From: Pseudomonadales bacterium
GTDB taxonomy: Bacteria; Pseudomonadota; Gammaproteobacteria; Pseudomonadales; Pseudohongiellaceae
NCBI GenBank assembly: GCA_024234395.1
Contig: JACKOH010000002.1
Span: forward strand, 496,001-560,000
DNA length: 64,000 nt
Reading direction: 5' to 3'
Translations under genes and position numbers: made by a program
The notes under the pieces: model-generated
What the model saw: the letters and a program-made list of their open reading frames with translations, nothing else
Told to the model about the DNA's origin: nothing
The model's database searches: none
Shown: positions 25,219 through 33,830 of the stretch, piece after piece
Position numbering within the stretch: the first letter of the stretch is position 1
How the letters are laid out: every line of letters begins with the position of its first letter

Positions 25219-25357
25219 CAGCCTGTTTAAGAGCTCTCGGCTGACGCGACGCGGCAATAATTTCCGCCTTCAAATGCTCATCTGCAACCGGTAAATTACG
25301 CTTTTTCGCCAGATTCCGCCATGTCTTATACGCAGCCGAGAGTTTTTCAACTGGCTG
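25219..25357. repeat. Palindromic intergenic repeat, copy C (inverted, between gcvH and gcvP)
   Basis: About 139 bp, the same size as copy A. It starts CAGCCTGTTTAA directly after the gcvH stop and ends TTTTTCAACTGGCTG. A perfect 10-bp inverted pair CTCTCGGCTG (25234-25243) / CAGCCGAGAG (25333-25342) lies inside the termini. On the minus strand it aligns with A and B over CTGGCGAAAAAGCG and ATGAGCATTT. The central stem of A and B is not well preserved. A minus-strand frame (25402-25136) runs through it but looks fortuitous. Confidence 0.7.
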
Positions 25358-25444
25358 ATAGCTATTCGTCGGCAACGTCTTTACAATTTTAATTTTCCTC
25401 AATGGTTGGCCTGGCGCCAGCCCGCTTCTACCTGTCGAGATTCA

Positions 25445-28360
25445 ATGAACAAAGCCCTGCCTGACGGCACCCTTAACAGTGACGAAACTCTGGATGCCCT
25501 GCGCAACAGGGACGAATTTATCCACCGCCACGTCGGTCCCAGTGACGAGGAAATTACATCGATGCTGGGCGTTCTGGAACTGGAATCTCTGGATGAGTTG
25601 ATCGGGAAGGCAGTTCCCGCCAGCATCCGCCTGCGCGAACCCCTGGCACTGAACAGTCCGATCAGCGAGGCGGAAGCGTTGGCGCGACTGAAGCAACTGG
25701 CAGCACTTAACAAACCGACCCGCTCGTTTATCGGGCTGGGCTATTACGACACTTTCACACCCACCGTTATTCTGCGCAATGTGCTGGAAAATCCGGGCTG
25801 GTATACCGCCTATACCCCTTATCAGCCGGAAATATCCCAGGGTCGACTGGAATGCCTGCTGGCTTATCAGCAGATGGTGCTTGATCTCACCGGCATGGAA
25901 CTGGCCAACGCGTCATTACTGGATGAGGCAACTGCGGCCGCGGAGGCCATGGCCCTGGCGCGCCGGGTGAGCAGGAGCCGGCAGGCCAATACCTTTTTCA
26001 TCGACAACCAGTGTCTTCCCCAGACTATCGACGTGCTGAAAACCCGGGCCGAATGCTTTGGTTTTGAACTGGTAATCGGAGACCTGGACAGCATGCCTCA
26101 GGAAGGTCTGTTCGGGGCGATCTTCCAGTATCCCGGCGCGACCGGCGAAGTCCGCGATCTTGGCGGGGTGATTGAACAACTCCATACCCAGCAGGGGATT
26201 GCCGTGGTGGCTGCCGACCTGATGAGTCTGGCCCTGCTGAAGCCGCCCGGAGAAATGGGCGCCGACGTGGTGGTGGGCACCAGTCAGCGGTTCGGTGTAC
26301 CGATGGGTTATGGGGGTCCCCATGCTGCTTATTTCGCCACCCGCGATCAGCACAAGCGGGCGGTTCCCGGCCGTATTATCGGTGTTTCCGTGGACAGCCG
26401 GGGCAAACGTGCCTACCGGATGGCCCTGCAGACCCGCGAACAGCATATCCGCCGTGAAAAGGCCAACAGCAATATCTGTACTGCGCAGGTTCTGCTGGCA
26501 GTTATGGCCGCACTGTTCGCCATGTACCATGGTCCTGCCGGAATCAGGCGCATCGCCAGCCGCATCCAGCGCCTGGCCGCGATCCTGGCGGCGGGCCTGA
26601 CTGAGCGGGGTCTGGTACTGCGTCACCAGCAGTTTTTCGATACCTTGACCATTGAGCTGACAGCAGATGAGCAACATGCTGTCAAAGCCCGGGCCGAGCA
26701 GGCCGGGATCAACCTCTGGTATCACGCCAACGGCGTGAGCATCAGCCTTGACGAGTGCACCAGCGATGCCGAACTGCAGCAGCTGTGGGAAATTCTGCTT
26801 GGAGAAAAGGCCGCCGGCTTGACGGTCGGACAACTGGACGCCGAACTGGTCAACCAGCCCCAGCGTCTGCCAGCGCAGCTGGTCAGACAGTCTGCCTACC
26901 TGCAACACCCCTGGTTCAATACCCACCACAGCGAAACCGAGATGCTCAGGTACCTCAAGCGGCTGGAAAACAAGGACATCTCCCTGGCTCATTCGATGAT
27001 TCCGCTGGGTTCATGCACCATGAAGCTGAATGCGACCACCGAGATGATCCCGGTCACCTGGCCGGAATTCGGCAAACCGCATCCGTTTGTTCCGCGCGAA
27101 CAGGTTCAGGGTTACCAGCAGATGATCGATGAACTGGAAACCATGCTGCGTGAAATCACCGGCTTCGACGCCATCAGCATGCAGCCCAATTCCGGTGCCC
27201 AGGGCGAGTACGCCGGCCTGTTGGCAATCCGTAAATACCTGGACAGCCTGGGACAGCAGCAGCGTGACGTGTGCCTGATTCCGCAGTCCGCCCATGGCAC
27301 CAATCCGGCCAGCGCCCAAATGATCGGAATGCGCGTGGTAGTGGTAGCCTGCGACGAGCAGGGCAATATCGACCTGGATGACCTGCGCCAGAAGGCCGGG
27401 GAGTACAGCGACACCCTGGCCGCCCTGATGATTACCTACCCCTCCACCCACGGCGTCTACGAGGAGGCGGTGCGAGAGGTCTGTCAGATTGTCCATGATC
27501 TCGGTGGCCAGGTGTATATGGATGGCGCCAACCTGAATGCCCAGGTCGGCGTCTCCAGACCGGCGGACATCGGTGCCGACGTGTCCCACGTCAACCTGCA
27601 CAAGACTTTCTGTATTCCTCACGGCGGCGGCGGCCCCGGCATGGGCCCCATCGGTGTGAAACAACATCTGGCACCCCATCTGGCCGGGCATAGCGTCGTA
27701 CCCCTGGCCGACCGGGAAGGCAAATCCGCGGTATCCGCCGCACCCTGGGGCAGTTCCGGCATTCTGCCGATATCTTGGACCTACATCACCCTGATGGGTG
27801 GTGCCGGATTACTGAAAGCCACCCAGGTGGCGATATTGAACGCCAATTACATCGCCACCAGGCTGGCCGATCACTATCCGGTGCTTTACACCGGCCGCAA
27901 TGGCATGGTGGCGCACGAATGCATTATCGACCTGCGACCTCTCAAGCAGGCCTCCGGCATCACCGAAGAGGATATTGCCAAGCGCCTGATGGATTACGGT
28001 TTTCATGCACCGACCATGTCCTTCCCGGTGCCCGGTACCCTGATGATCGAACCGACGGAAAGTGAGTCCCTGGTTGAACTGGACCGCTTCATCGCCGCCA
28101 TGATCTCCATCCGCGAGGAAGTGCGGCGGGTGGAACGCGGAGAACTGGATGCCGCCGACAATCCGCTTAAGCAGGCACCACACACTCTGGCGGATATCCT
28201 CGACGATGACTGGAAGCGACCTTATACGAAACGCGAGGCGGCATTCCCCATGGACTACCTGAAGGACGGGAAGGTCTGGCCAAGTGTAAATCGCATCGAC
28301 AATGTCTACGGCGACCGCAATCTGTTCTGTGCCTGCCCGGCCCTGGAAGACTACCAGTAA
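25445..28360 (+). CDS. gcvP: Glycine dehydrogenase (decarboxylating), glycine cleavage P protein
   Basis: PLP enzyme that decarboxylates glycine and loads the aminomethyl group on GcvH; 971 residues, the full-length fused form (E. coli 957). The start ATG 25445 gives MNKALPDGTLNSDETLDALR before the conserved FIHRHVGPSDEEI; the frame opens earlier at 25406 but lacks similarity. The PLP lysine is in NLHKTFCIPHGGGGPG. SQRFGVPMGYGGPHAA marks the N-terminal half. The gcv set is interrupted by repeat C, so gcvP may be expressed at a different level from gcvTH. No lpd gene is nearby; it is normally elsewhere. Confidence 0.97.
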   Translation: MNKALPDGTLNSDETLDALRNRDEFIHRHVGPSDEEITSMLGVLELESLDELIGKAVPASIRLREPLALNSPISEAEALARLKQLAALNKPTRSFIGLGYYDTFTPTVILRNVLENPGWYTAYTPYQPEISQGRLECLLAYQQMVLDLTGMELANASLLDEATAAAEAMALARRVSRSRQANTFFIDNQCLPQTIDVLKTRAECFGFELVIGDLDSMPQEGLFGAIFQYPGATGEVRDLGGVIEQLHTQQGIAVVAADLMSLALLKPPGEMGADVVVGTSQRFGVPMGYGGPHAAYFATRDQHKRAVPGRIIGVSVDSRGKRAYRMALQTREQHIRREKANSNICTAQVLLAVMAALFAMYHGPAGIRRIASRIQRLAAILAAGLTERGLVLRHQQFFDTLTIELTADEQHAVKARAEQAGINLWYHANGVSISLDECTSDAELQQLWEILLGEKAAGLTVGQLDAELVNQPQRLPAQLVRQSAYLQHPWFNTHHSETEMLRYLKRLENKDISLAHSMIPLGSCTMKLNATTEMIPVTWPEFGKPHPFVPREQVQGYQQMIDELETMLREITGFDAISMQPNSGAQGEYAGLLAIRKYLDSLGQQQRDVCLIPQSAHGTNPASAQMIGMRVVVVACDEQGNIDLDDLRQKAGEYSDTLAALMITYPSTHGVYEEAVREVCQIVHDLGGQVYMDGANLNAQVGVSRPADIGADVSHVNLHKTFCIPHGGGGPGMGPIGVKQHLAPHLAGHSVVPLADREGKSAVSAAPWGSSGILPISWTYITLMGGAGLLKATQVAILNANYIATRLADHYPVLYTGRNGMVAHECIIDLRPLKQASGITEEDIAKRLMDYGFHAPTMSFPVPGTLMIEPTESESLVELDRFIAAMISIREEVRRVERGELDAADNPLKQAPHTLADILDDDWKRPYTKREAAFPMDYLKDGKVWPSVNRIDNVYGDRNLFCACPALEDYQ

Positions 28361-28577
28361 CGGACACTCCCGGCCCGATATCACAGTCAGTGCCGGGCTG
28401 CCGCTATTATTCACTCTCTGGGTGACCGTCAGGTAACCGCCGGTCAAGCCCGCCTTGATCAACAGGCTGTTAATTATTGAACAATTCCATGACTGATCAC
28501 GGGTTGTTTGATTTAGCAGTTGCGAGCGGACCACTAATTTCCAATAATTGGGGTCACATTGTGAGAAGGTACTCACC

Positions 28578-29732
28578 ATGCCACAGAAAACGGAAACCTG
28601 TGAAGTCAGGCTGGAGGGCAGGCCCAGGCCCAGGGCATTGCTCATTTTCATGGACGGCACCTGGAATGACGAGCACGGTCGTAACAACGACGGTGCCGTC
28701 TCCAACATCTACAAAATGTTCTCCACCCTGTCCGGCAGCCACCACGGCGGCGACATTCCGCATGAAAAACGGACAGCCAAGCATCTGGGGCTGTATTTTC
28801 GCGGCGTCGGCGGTGACGAGGACAATATCAGATCGATCGGTTACTATCAGGGTGCCTTCGGGGCTGCCGAGAGAAATATCCGCGATCACGCCTATGCAAG
28901 TATCTGCAGGCATTACCGTCCCGGGGATCAGATCTGCATTCTGGGCTACAGCCGTGGCGCCGCCAGTGCCAGGCTGCTGGCGGCCAAGCTCAGTGAACAC
29001 GGCCTGCCGGCTAAGATCGACATTCACTACCAGCAACTGAAAAATAAGGTCACCGGGGAGGCGGAGTGGATGTTTTCCCACTACACCGCCGAACAGGAAA
29101 ACAGCGCACCGGTTGAGGTGAGCTTTCTGGGGCTGATCGACACTGTCGGTGCGTTCGGAATTCCGTTCCAATTGAGGCCGTTGAATTTCCAGAACATCAA
29201 CCTGTTCCGGGACCTGACCATAGCGCCGAATGTCAGGCAGACAGTGCATCTGGTGGCAATCGATGAGTCCAGGGAACCACTGATTCCCACCCTGACGAAT
29301 TACCGGGAAAATGTCGACGAGGTCTGGCTACCTGGCAATCATGGCGATATCGGTGGTGCCTATCATGAAAATAATCTGGGAAATGTCGCCCTGCATTACC
29401 TGATCACACGCCTGCAGGAAACGGTAAGAGAGCCGGAAATCAATTTTTCGAAACATATTGCCCGCTATTTTGACTATGATCTGCGCCGTGACGACTTCCA
29501 CATTCATCATCATGGCGACGGTTTTCCCGAAGTGCCCCGTTCAATGCACGTTCTACGCGATCAGATACCCTGTGATCTGCCAGTCAAGGTCCACAAGGCG
29601 GCACTCAAACTTCAGGAACAGGAACATTTTTATTTCGCCGAGCGTTTCCACAGTTTCACTACCCGCACACCGATCCGCTACAATCCGGCGAATCTTCGCG
29701 CTCTGGGCGAAAACTTCCTGGTTATGAAGTAG
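28578..29732 (+). CDS. DUF2235 alpha/beta-hydrolase-like protein (Tle1-like fold)
   Basis: A 384-residue protein. The N-terminal ALLIFMDGTWNDEHGRNN and the nucleophile elbow ILGYSRGAASAR (G-x-S-x-G, Ser near 140) define the DUF2235 family, which includes type VI secretion phospholipase effectors (Tle1). PGNHGDIGGAYHENNLGNVA is the conserved Asp region. No VgrG, PAAR or immunity gene adjoins, so a secreted toxin role is not supported; a housekeeping lipase or hydrolase is as likely. No signal peptide. ATG 28578 is chosen with AAGG upstream; the frame is open to 28548. Its end overlaps the convergent transposase-like gene by 11 bases. Confidence 0.82.
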   Translation: MPQKTETCEVRLEGRPRPRALLIFMDGTWNDEHGRNNDGAVSNIYKMFSTLSGSHHGGDIPHEKRTAKHLGLYFRGVGGDEDNIRSIGYYQGAFGAAERNIRDHAYASICRHYRPGDQICILGYSRGAASARLLAAKLSEHGLPAKIDIHYQQLKNKVTGEAEWMFSHYTAEQENSAPVEVSFLGLIDTVGAFGIPFQLRPLNFQNINLFRDLTIAPNVRQTVHLVAIDESREPLIPTLTNYRENVDEVWLPGNHGDIGGAYHENNLGNVALHYLITRLQETVREPEINFSKHIARYFDYDLRRDDFHIHHHGDGFPEVPRSMHVLRDQIPCDLPVKVHKAALKLQEQEHFYFAERFHSFTTRTPIRYNPANLRALGENFLVMK

Positions 29733-30651
29733 CCAGCCGCGGTGTGGGACTGTCATGCCGCGTTGCCGCGACTGGATATTCCGTCAGCGGAAACCCGAAA
29801 CGTAATCTTCGTTCCAGAAATTGTTGCTGAGCGACAGTGAATGGCGTGGCAATGAAATCCCGATACCTCTGAAAAGGTTGCCTGCTGCCGCTGCACAGTT
29901 TTCTGTACTGAAAGTGTCCGACCAGACCGATGCCGTGACCGCCGAATGCATTCACGGTGTATCCGGACCAGGGGTACTCTCCAGGCTGTTGCGCCAATCG
30001 CGCCCGCAGCGGAGCCAGCTCAATGTATTTCTGACAATCCAGAACCAGATTGCCACCGGTTAGCCGCCGACAGACCGGCAGGCTGGTAGGCGACAGACGA
30101 TGACGTTCAAAGCGATTGGAAAAACAATCGGCATAGCTGCTGTTGACACACTTCAGCAGGCGCAGCAGGCCGGCTTCTGAATAGGCGGTGACCAGCAGAT
30201 GCATTTCACCGGGTAATAATGAGTAGGTGTGCAGTTGCAGGCGGAAGGCCCGGATGCTGCCGTAGAGCCGGCTCAGGAAAAAGAGGTAGCAGTCGTCATC
30301 AAAAAAGCAGGCGCTACCGGGCCGGCGGTCCTGAAACACATAAAAGGTTCGATCCTTGCGGGCGTAGATCCGGGTACGGGACGTGGATTGCCGGAGCTTT
30401 CCGGTCCCTGATTGCCGTTTCTGCCCTGCTGGATCCAGCAGGATGTTTCTTTCCACCTGGTCCACCTGGTCCACCTGGTCCAGCTGGTCCAGCTGGCCCG
30501 GTTGACCAGGTTGCCCTGGCTGATTCCAGTTTTTCCTCAGTCTTGACCTGCTCACCATTCTCATCCCTGAAGGTGGTCTGACGGGGGTGTTCTGGCAGCG
30601 CGATATTACTGAGTTGCCGTTACACCGGTTTACTGGTTCCCCCATCCCCAC
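29722..30651 (-). CDS. Degenerate REP-associated tyrosine transposase-like (Y1/HUH) protein
   Basis: 309 residues, start uncertain (an ATG near 30564, MRMVSRSRLRKNWN, is also possible). From about residue 95 the protein follows the TnpA-REP layout: FFDDDCYLFFLSRLYG, LQLHTYSLLPGEMHLLVTA (in active members N-H-x-H), NSSYADCFSNRFERH (catalytic-Tyr helix), KYIELAPLRARL, PWSGYTVNAFGG. The first His of the HUH pair is replaced by Glu, so nicking activity is doubtful. The N-terminus contains tripeptide repeats (GQPGQPGQ, DQVDQVDQV) from a 9-bp tandem repeat. Possibly inactivated or domesticated; palindromes at 18908 and 21002 could be its historical substrates. Confidence 0.6.
   Translation of the reverse strand: MGMGEPVNRCNGNSVISRCQNTPVRPPSGMRMVSRSRLRKNWNQPGQPGQPGQLDQLDQVDQVDQVERNILLDPAGQKRQSGTGKLRQSTSRTRIYARKDRTFYVFQDRRPGSACFFDDDCYLFFLSRLYGSIRAFRLQLHTYSLLPGEMHLLVTAYSEAGLLRLLKCVNSSYADCFSNRFERHRLSPTSLPVCRRLTGGNLVLDCQKYIELAPLRARLAQQPGEYPWSGYTVNAFGGHGIGLVGHFQYRKLCSGSRQPFQRYRDFIATPFTVAQQQFLERRLRFGFPLTEYPVAATRHDSPTPRLATS
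30454..30498. repeat. 9-bp tandem repeat, about five units
   Basis: Unit CCA(C/G)CTGGT repeated at 30454-30498, then decaying. It is in frame with the transposase-like gene and encodes alternating three-residue units on the minus strand. Immediately upstream (30670-30750) is another low-complexity stretch of TTTCCGG/TTTCGGG-like words. Confidence 0.75.
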
Positions 30652-30788
30652 ACTTATGGCTTTGCGGCTCTCCGTTTTCCGGCTTTCCGGGTTTCGGCTT
30701 TCGGGTTTTCCGGTATTGCTGCGTTTCAGTGATTCGGCATTCCGGCGTTTCGGCCAGCCTGTCAGTGTGTCTTTAACTAACAGCCTGT

Positions 30789-30803
30789 GAAGGAACCTCT
30801 GAA
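30789..30803. repeat. Isolated MITE-end-like sequence with AACAGCCTGT remnant
   Basis: AAGGAACCTCTGAAA matches the outer end of the 264-bp MITE at 19018 without a partner nearby. The bases just before it (30779-30788, AACAGCCTGT) match the terminus of the other repeat family. It looks like a relic junction of two elements. Confidence 0.45.
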
Positions 30804-30883
30804 AAAGAATAGACCGGTATCTGAAAACTTCCAGCCTGGTTTAAAAAGGTGGCTGTCCTCAAGTGACCCCCCGGGGCGCTGGA

Positions 30884-31216
30884 CTATTCCCGCCTGAGAC
30901 GTGTCTTTACCGCAGTCCCGCTGACGCTCACCATCATCATGCCGCCCTTCATACCGATCACCTCATAATCCAGGTCTATACCGACGATGGCATCGGCACC
31001 GAGCATTCGGGCTTCCTGTTCCATTTCCTCGAAGGCGATATCCCGGGCATTGCCCAGTTCTTCCTCGTAGGCGCCGGCGCGGCCACCGACAATGTCGCGC
31101 ACGGCACCGAAAATGTCCTTAAAGATATTGGCACCGAGTATCGCCTCACCGACGACAACGCCCAGGTACTCGCTGATTTCCCGTCCTTCGATGGAAGGCG
31201 TGGTTGTTTTGATCAT
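30884..31216 (-). CDS. UPF0145 (YbjQ) family protein
   Basis: A 110-residue protein of the YbjQ family, sometimes called heavy-metal-binding domain, forming a beta-rich pentamer in structures. Signature segments are REISEYLGVVVGEAILGANI, YEEELGNARDIAFEEMEQEA and LGADAIVGIDLDYEVIG. GAGG five bases before ATG 31216 supports the start. Cytoplasmic, function unproven. It lies 87 bases downstream of the DUF4180 gene on the same strand and could share its transcript. Confidence 0.9.
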   Translation of the reverse strand: MIKTTTPSIEGREISEYLGVVVGEAILGANIFKDIFGAVRDIVGGRAGAYEEELGNARDIAFEEMEQEARMLGADAIVGIDLDYEVIGMKGGMMMVSVSGTAVKTRLRRE

Positions 31217-31303
31217 GGTGACCTCTCCGGGCTGCGTAAAGACATGATTAGCTGCCTGCGCCGGTCAACCCGAGTCCGGCCGGCAGGCATCCATTGAATT
31301 GTT

Positions 31304-31603
31304 TCAACGCACTTCTGTCAACCAGGCCTGTGCGCCGTCGAGTGTTTCGAAAAAGCGAATGTTGGGATGGCGTTGGTGTTCATAGACAAGTTCGCTGAAA
31401 CGCGCACCGTAGTGTCGTGGATCGGTTACCACAATCGCGAGGTGAGAGCCGTAATTGACGATTTTCTGGAACAATTCACCGGCTATGCGCGTACGGAGAT
31501 CGAAGAACTCCGGAGCGATTTCACGCTCCTGCAACACCAGCCCGTTCTGCGCCAGGCTCCGGGAAAGAATGTCGCCCACCTCGTCCAGGGTTTTCAACAA
31601 CAT
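31304..31603 (-). CDS. DUF4180 domain protein
   Basis: A 99-residue protein whose central part (EREIAPEFFDLRTRIAGELF, QKIVNYGSHLAIVVTD) and end (FFETLDGAQAWL) fit DUF4180, a STAS-like or SpoIIAA-like alpha/beta domain of unknown role. Family members usually carry about 15 more N-terminal residues; an in-frame stop shortly upstream of ATG 31603 leaves no room for them. GGAATAAG precedes the ATG. It starts 40 bases after the nhaA stop, so cotranscription with nhaA is likely. Confidence 0.72.
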   Translation of the reverse strand: MLLKTLDEVGDILSRSLAQNGLVLQEREIAPEFFDLRTRIAGELFQKIVNYGSHLAIVVTDPRHYGARFSELVYEHQRHPNIRFFETLDGAQAWLTEVR

Positions 31604-31643
31604 CGGCTTATTCCGTCGTTACCACAGCACCGATAGTGAAGAA

Positions 31644-32834
31644 TCACGCCGGGCTCTCCCGGCTGGTGAACCTCAACAACAGGTATCCCAGGGTCCCGGA
31701 CAGCAGCGAACCAGCCAGAATACCTAGCCTGTCGTCGACCCCCAGTTCCGGCCCTCCCTGTTCAAAGGCGAGACCACCGATAAACAGGCTCATGGTAAAG
31801 CCGATGCCACACAGCATCGATACACCATAGATCTGCTTCCAGCCGGCGTCCTGGGGAAGTCGGGCAAAGCCGAGTTTTACGGTCAGCCAGGACAGTCCCA
31901 TGACACCGATCTGGTTGCCCAGAAAAAGGCCCAGGGCGATACCCAGGGATACCGGATGCAGGAAGGACTGCAGAGAAATGTTGGCGAACGAAATTCCGGT
32001 ATTGACGAAGGCGAAGAATGGCAGGATCGCGAAAACCACGATCGGCTGCAGGTCATGCTCCAGCCGCTCCAGCAGCGTCTCTGAGTCGCCGGGAGGCGTT
32101 CGATAAGGAATGAAAAACGCGGCTACAACGCCAGCCAGGGTGGCATGCACCCCGGACTTCAACACCGCAGTCCAGAGCACCAGGGTGATCAGCAGGTAAG
32201 CTGCAAGGTCCAGGACGCCGCGGCGATTTAGAACATACAGACTGATCACTGCCAGTGCGGCGATGCCCAATGACAGCAAAGACAGATTGGAAGTGTAGAA
32301 CACCGCGATTATCACAATCGCCCCGAGGTCATCGACTATGGCAAGGGTCATGAGGAAAATTTTCAGCGATCTGGGTACGCGGGTTCCCAGCAGCGCAATA
32401 ACACCCAGCGCAAAAGCGATATCGGTGGCGGAGGGAATGGCCCAGCCGCGCATGGCGATGGGGTCTCCCCAGTTAATGGCGGAATAGATCAGTGCCGGAA
32501 CTGACATACCGCCAATGGCGGCAACCACCGGCAGTACCACGCGCGCCGGATCGGACAGTTCTCCGACCAGAAATTCCCGTTTGACTTCCAGCCCGATCAT
32601 GAAAAAAAAGATCGCCATCAGGCCATCGTTGATCCAGAGCAGTAATGGCTTGTCGATAGTGAAGTCGCCTACCCGGATCTCTACCGGCACCTGCAGAAGC
32701 GCATCGTAGAAACCACTGAGCGGTGAATTCTGTGCCAGCATGGCCAGCAGCGTGGCGGCGATCAGCAACAGGCCGCCGGACGCCTCGAACTGAAAAAACT
32801 GCCTGACGGATTTGGTCACATTGTCGATCACCAT
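31644..32834 (-). CDS. nhaA: Na+/H+ antiporter NhaA
   Basis: A 396-residue inner-membrane antiporter exchanging two H+ for one Na+; about twelve membrane helices. Key motifs are intact: FFFMIGLEVKREFLVGEL, PSATDIAFALG, and the ion-binding Asp pair in TLAIVDDLGAIVIIA (equivalent to E. coli Asp163/Asp164). GGGAG precedes ATG 32834. Consistent with a saline or alkaline habitat but also widespread. Probably heads a short unit with DUF4180 and UPF0145. The linked methyltransferase upstream ends 41 bases before it. Confidence 0.96.
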   Translation of the reverse strand: MVIDNVTKSVRQFFQFEASGGLLLIAATLLAMLAQNSPLSGFYDALLQVPVEIRVGDFTIDKPLLLWINDGLMAIFFFMIGLEVKREFLVGELSDPARVVLPVVAAIGGMSVPALIYSAINWGDPIAMRGWAIPSATDIAFALGVIALLGTRVPRSLKIFLMTLAIVDDLGAIVIIAVFYTSNLSLLSLGIAALAVISLYVLNRRGVLDLAAYLLITLVLWTAVLKSGVHATLAGVVAAFFIPYRTPPGDSETLLERLEHDLQPIVVFAILPFFAFVNTGISFANISLQSFLHPVSLGIALGLFLGNQIGVMGLSWLTVKLGFARLPQDAGWKQIYGVSMLCGIGFTMSLFIGGLAFEQGGPELGVDDRLGILAGSLLSGTLGYLLLRFTSRESPA

Positions 32835-32875
32835 GGAACAAGTCTCCCGCTAACTCAATTTCAGGGGCTGGCTGA

Positions 32876-33640
32876 TCAGGCCTCCAGTTGACCTGCGGTA
32901 TCCGGTACCTCAGCCAGTAATTCGCCGATAAACGCCAGGCGCCTGGTGGCCAGGGGAAAATCCCCGTAACCTTCCGAGACCTGCACTCGGAAGCCGGCTT
33001 TCTCCATCAGTTGCACCACCTGGTCGGCGTCAAACAGCCGCACCAGGTGGCACTCGTCAGAGCGACGGTAATGACCATCGACTTCCCGAAAAACAGTAAT
33101 TGCCCGGGTCAGTGTAGCGGATCCTGCACTCTCGGTGGATTCGGAAATCACCGCCCAGTCCTGACCTTTTTTAGCACCCAGCGAATTCAGGCTCAGCGTA
33201 TCAGAAGTGACGATAAGATCGAGGATCAGCAGGCCGCCTCGCCGCAGACAGCTGGCAGAGTTTTCAAAAAAACGACCGAGCAATGCCGTATCCGGTAACT
33301 TTCGGTATCCGTAACCGAGGGATTCCCCGAGCGCGGTAATCGCCTGACAGCGGGGTAACGGATATTCATAACCCGAGGCCAGTTCGAATTGTGCATCTGG
33401 TGCCTGTTTCCGCGCCAGGTTGAGCATCGCCGGCGAGATATCCACTCCCAGTACCCGGTAACCCGCCCGCCCCAGGCGCGCCGCCCAGATTCCGGATCCA
33501 CAGCCGATGTCGATTATCAGGCCGCCGGTAATTCCCTGTCTGCGCAGAATTCCCAGCACCTGTTCACCGGCCAGACGGGCGAAATCACCGAATCCGACGT
33601 GATGAACATAGGCCAGATCCTGATCGTAAAATCCTGTCAT
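32876..33640 (-). CDS. Class I SAM-dependent methyltransferase
   Basis: A 254-residue cytoplasmic enzyme. Motif I is LIIDIGCGSGIWAARL, followed by VLGVDISPAMLNLARK (motif II) and the GGLLILDLIVT strand. ATG 33640 gives MTGFYDQDLAYVHHVGFGDF, the typical start for this group, and has GGAG about eleven bases upstream; the frame is open to 33706 from a TTG. Substrate unknown. Same strand as nhaA, and divergent from pepQ with 190 bases between them. Confidence 0.85.
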   Translation of the reverse strand: MTGFYDQDLAYVHHVGFGDFARLAGEQVLGILRRQGITGGLIIDIGCGSGIWAARLGRAGYRVLGVDISPAMLNLARKQAPDAQFELASGYEYPLPRCQAITALGESLGYGYRKLPDTALLGRFFENSASCLRRGGLLILDLIVTSDTLSLNSLGAKKGQDWAVISESTESAGSATLTRAITVFREVDGHYRRSDECHLVRLFDADQVVQLMEKAGFRVQVSEGYGDFPLATRRLAFIGELLAEVPDTAGQLEA

Positions 33641-33792
33641 TTGTGCCGGCGACTCCAACCTGAATCTGTCCCGCTGAAACGACGCGAAACTTCCTGGAAT
33701 CCGCAACGCGGGCCAGGTCGTAAATGGTCTCTGATCCGGGGTTTTCGATCAATAGACAATAATCAGTTGTTATCGCGCTACCGGCCTCCTGC

Positions 33793-33821
33793 TATAGTTA
33801 AGAAACCTCAAGTCAGAGGTT
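33793..33821 (+). promoter_or_regulatory. pepQ 5' region: -10-like box and AACCTC/GAGGTT hairpin
   Basis: TATAGT (33793-33798) with a weak TTATCG 17 bases upstream may be the pepQ promoter. A 6-bp hairpin AACCTC (33804-33809) / GAGGTT (33816-33821) follows, and its right arm contains the only GAGG near the start codon (ATG 33831). The arms match the ends of the MITE at 19018. If transcribed, the hairpin would bury the ribosome-binding site. Confidence 0.4.
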
Positions 33822-33830
33822 CCCTATGCC

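Noticed and set aside
25136..25402. 88-codon minus-strand gene between gcvH and gcvP
   Set aside because: It overlaps both the gcvH 3' end and repeat copy C; treated as repeat-derived rather than a functional gene.
28578..29732. Type VI secretion toxin with immunity gene
   Set aside because: The DUF2235 fold fits Tle1, but no VgrG, PAAR, chaperone or immunity gene is adjacent.
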